NCBI GenBank assembly: GCA_963818505.1
Contig: CAWFSJ010000004.1
Span: 1 to 22,177 of the forward strand
Reading direction: 5' to 3'
Length of the DNA stretch: 22,177 bases
Source: JADKAV01 sp963818505
GTDB lineage: Bacteria; Actinomycetota; Actinomycetes; S36-B12; UBA10799
The notes beneath the pieces were generated by a model, which was not told the origin of the DNA, ran no database searches, and saw only the letters and a program-made list of their open reading frames with translations. The position numbers and the translations under genes are program-made. This document shows positions 22,127-22,177 of this stretch, in pieces. The first letter of the stretch is position 1, and every line of letters starts with the position of its first letter.

Positions 22127-22177
22127 CACTGAGGAGCCCGTCGCAGCACCGCCTTCACCCCCGTCAGCACCCCCTGC
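22127..22177 (-). CDS. Possible 3' end of another minus-strand gene, partial
   Basis: From the right edge one minus-strand frame reads 16 residues (GVLTGVKAVLRRAP type end) to TGA at 22127-22129. A basic, helical tail like this is common at the end of glycosyltransferase and membrane-enzyme genes, but so short a piece cannot be identified and could be chance. The bases between 22034 and 22126 show no other feature. Confidence 0.25.

Noticed and set aside
1..22177. Mobile elements, CRISPR arrays, tRNA or phage genes
   Set aside because: No transposase or integrase motif, no regularly spaced repeats and no cloverleaf-like sequence were noticed on reading either strand.

Overview
The window is a high-GC glycopolymer locus, most likely from an actinomycete (Actinomycetota). 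Pointers are the GC-rich codon use, frequent GTG starts, 4-base GTGA/ATGA gene overlaps, several start codons lying 6-7 bases after a TANNNT -10 box (leaderless transcripts), and a GT87 polyprenol-mannose-type transferase. I cannot name genus or family. No tRNA, rRNA, IS element, integrase or CRISPR array was seen, and no gene-free stretch exceeds about 150 bases.

Left part (1-7312): an ABC polysaccharide exporter (wzt, cut by the window edge, and wzm) follows rmlA on the minus strand. Divergently come rmlB, rmlD and a three-gene set (hexapeptide N-acetyltransferase, DegT/AHBA aminotransferase, Gfo/Idh/MocA dehydrogenase) that looks like a UDP-2,3-diacetamido-sugar or -uronic acid pathway. 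rmlC lies convergent to it. Together these supply dTDP-L-rhamnose, probably a 2,3-diamino sugar nucleotide, and export across the membrane.

Middle part (7379-17370): six glycosyltransferase genes plus tailoring enzymes. A GT2, a GT-B and a GT4 gene form one block. A phytanoyl-CoA-dioxygenase-type enzyme stands alone on the minus strand. Then comes a tightly packed operon: a CysE-like acyltransferase, three tandem paralogous GT2-like genes sharing an unusual DGARM motif in place of DxD and an FHQxHxG motif, the third fused to a SAM methyltransferase, and a PAPS-type sulfotransferase. This cassette is the most novel-looking part: it suggests a rhamnose-containing glycan that is acetylated, methylated and sulfated.

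Right part (17466-22177): a GtrA flippase-like protein, an acyltransferase-3 membrane O-acyltransferase, and on the minus strand a GT87 mannosyltransferase-like gene followed by a large GT-C-like membrane protein. These fit lipid-linked sugar transfer on the outer face of the membrane.

Reading frames are interrupted by single-base indels in rmlB, rmlD, the sulfotransferase, gtrA and the acyltransferase, mostly single-base insertions not in long homopolymers and with motifs intact on both sides. I read them mainly as sequence or assembly errors, but raw-read confirmation is needed.
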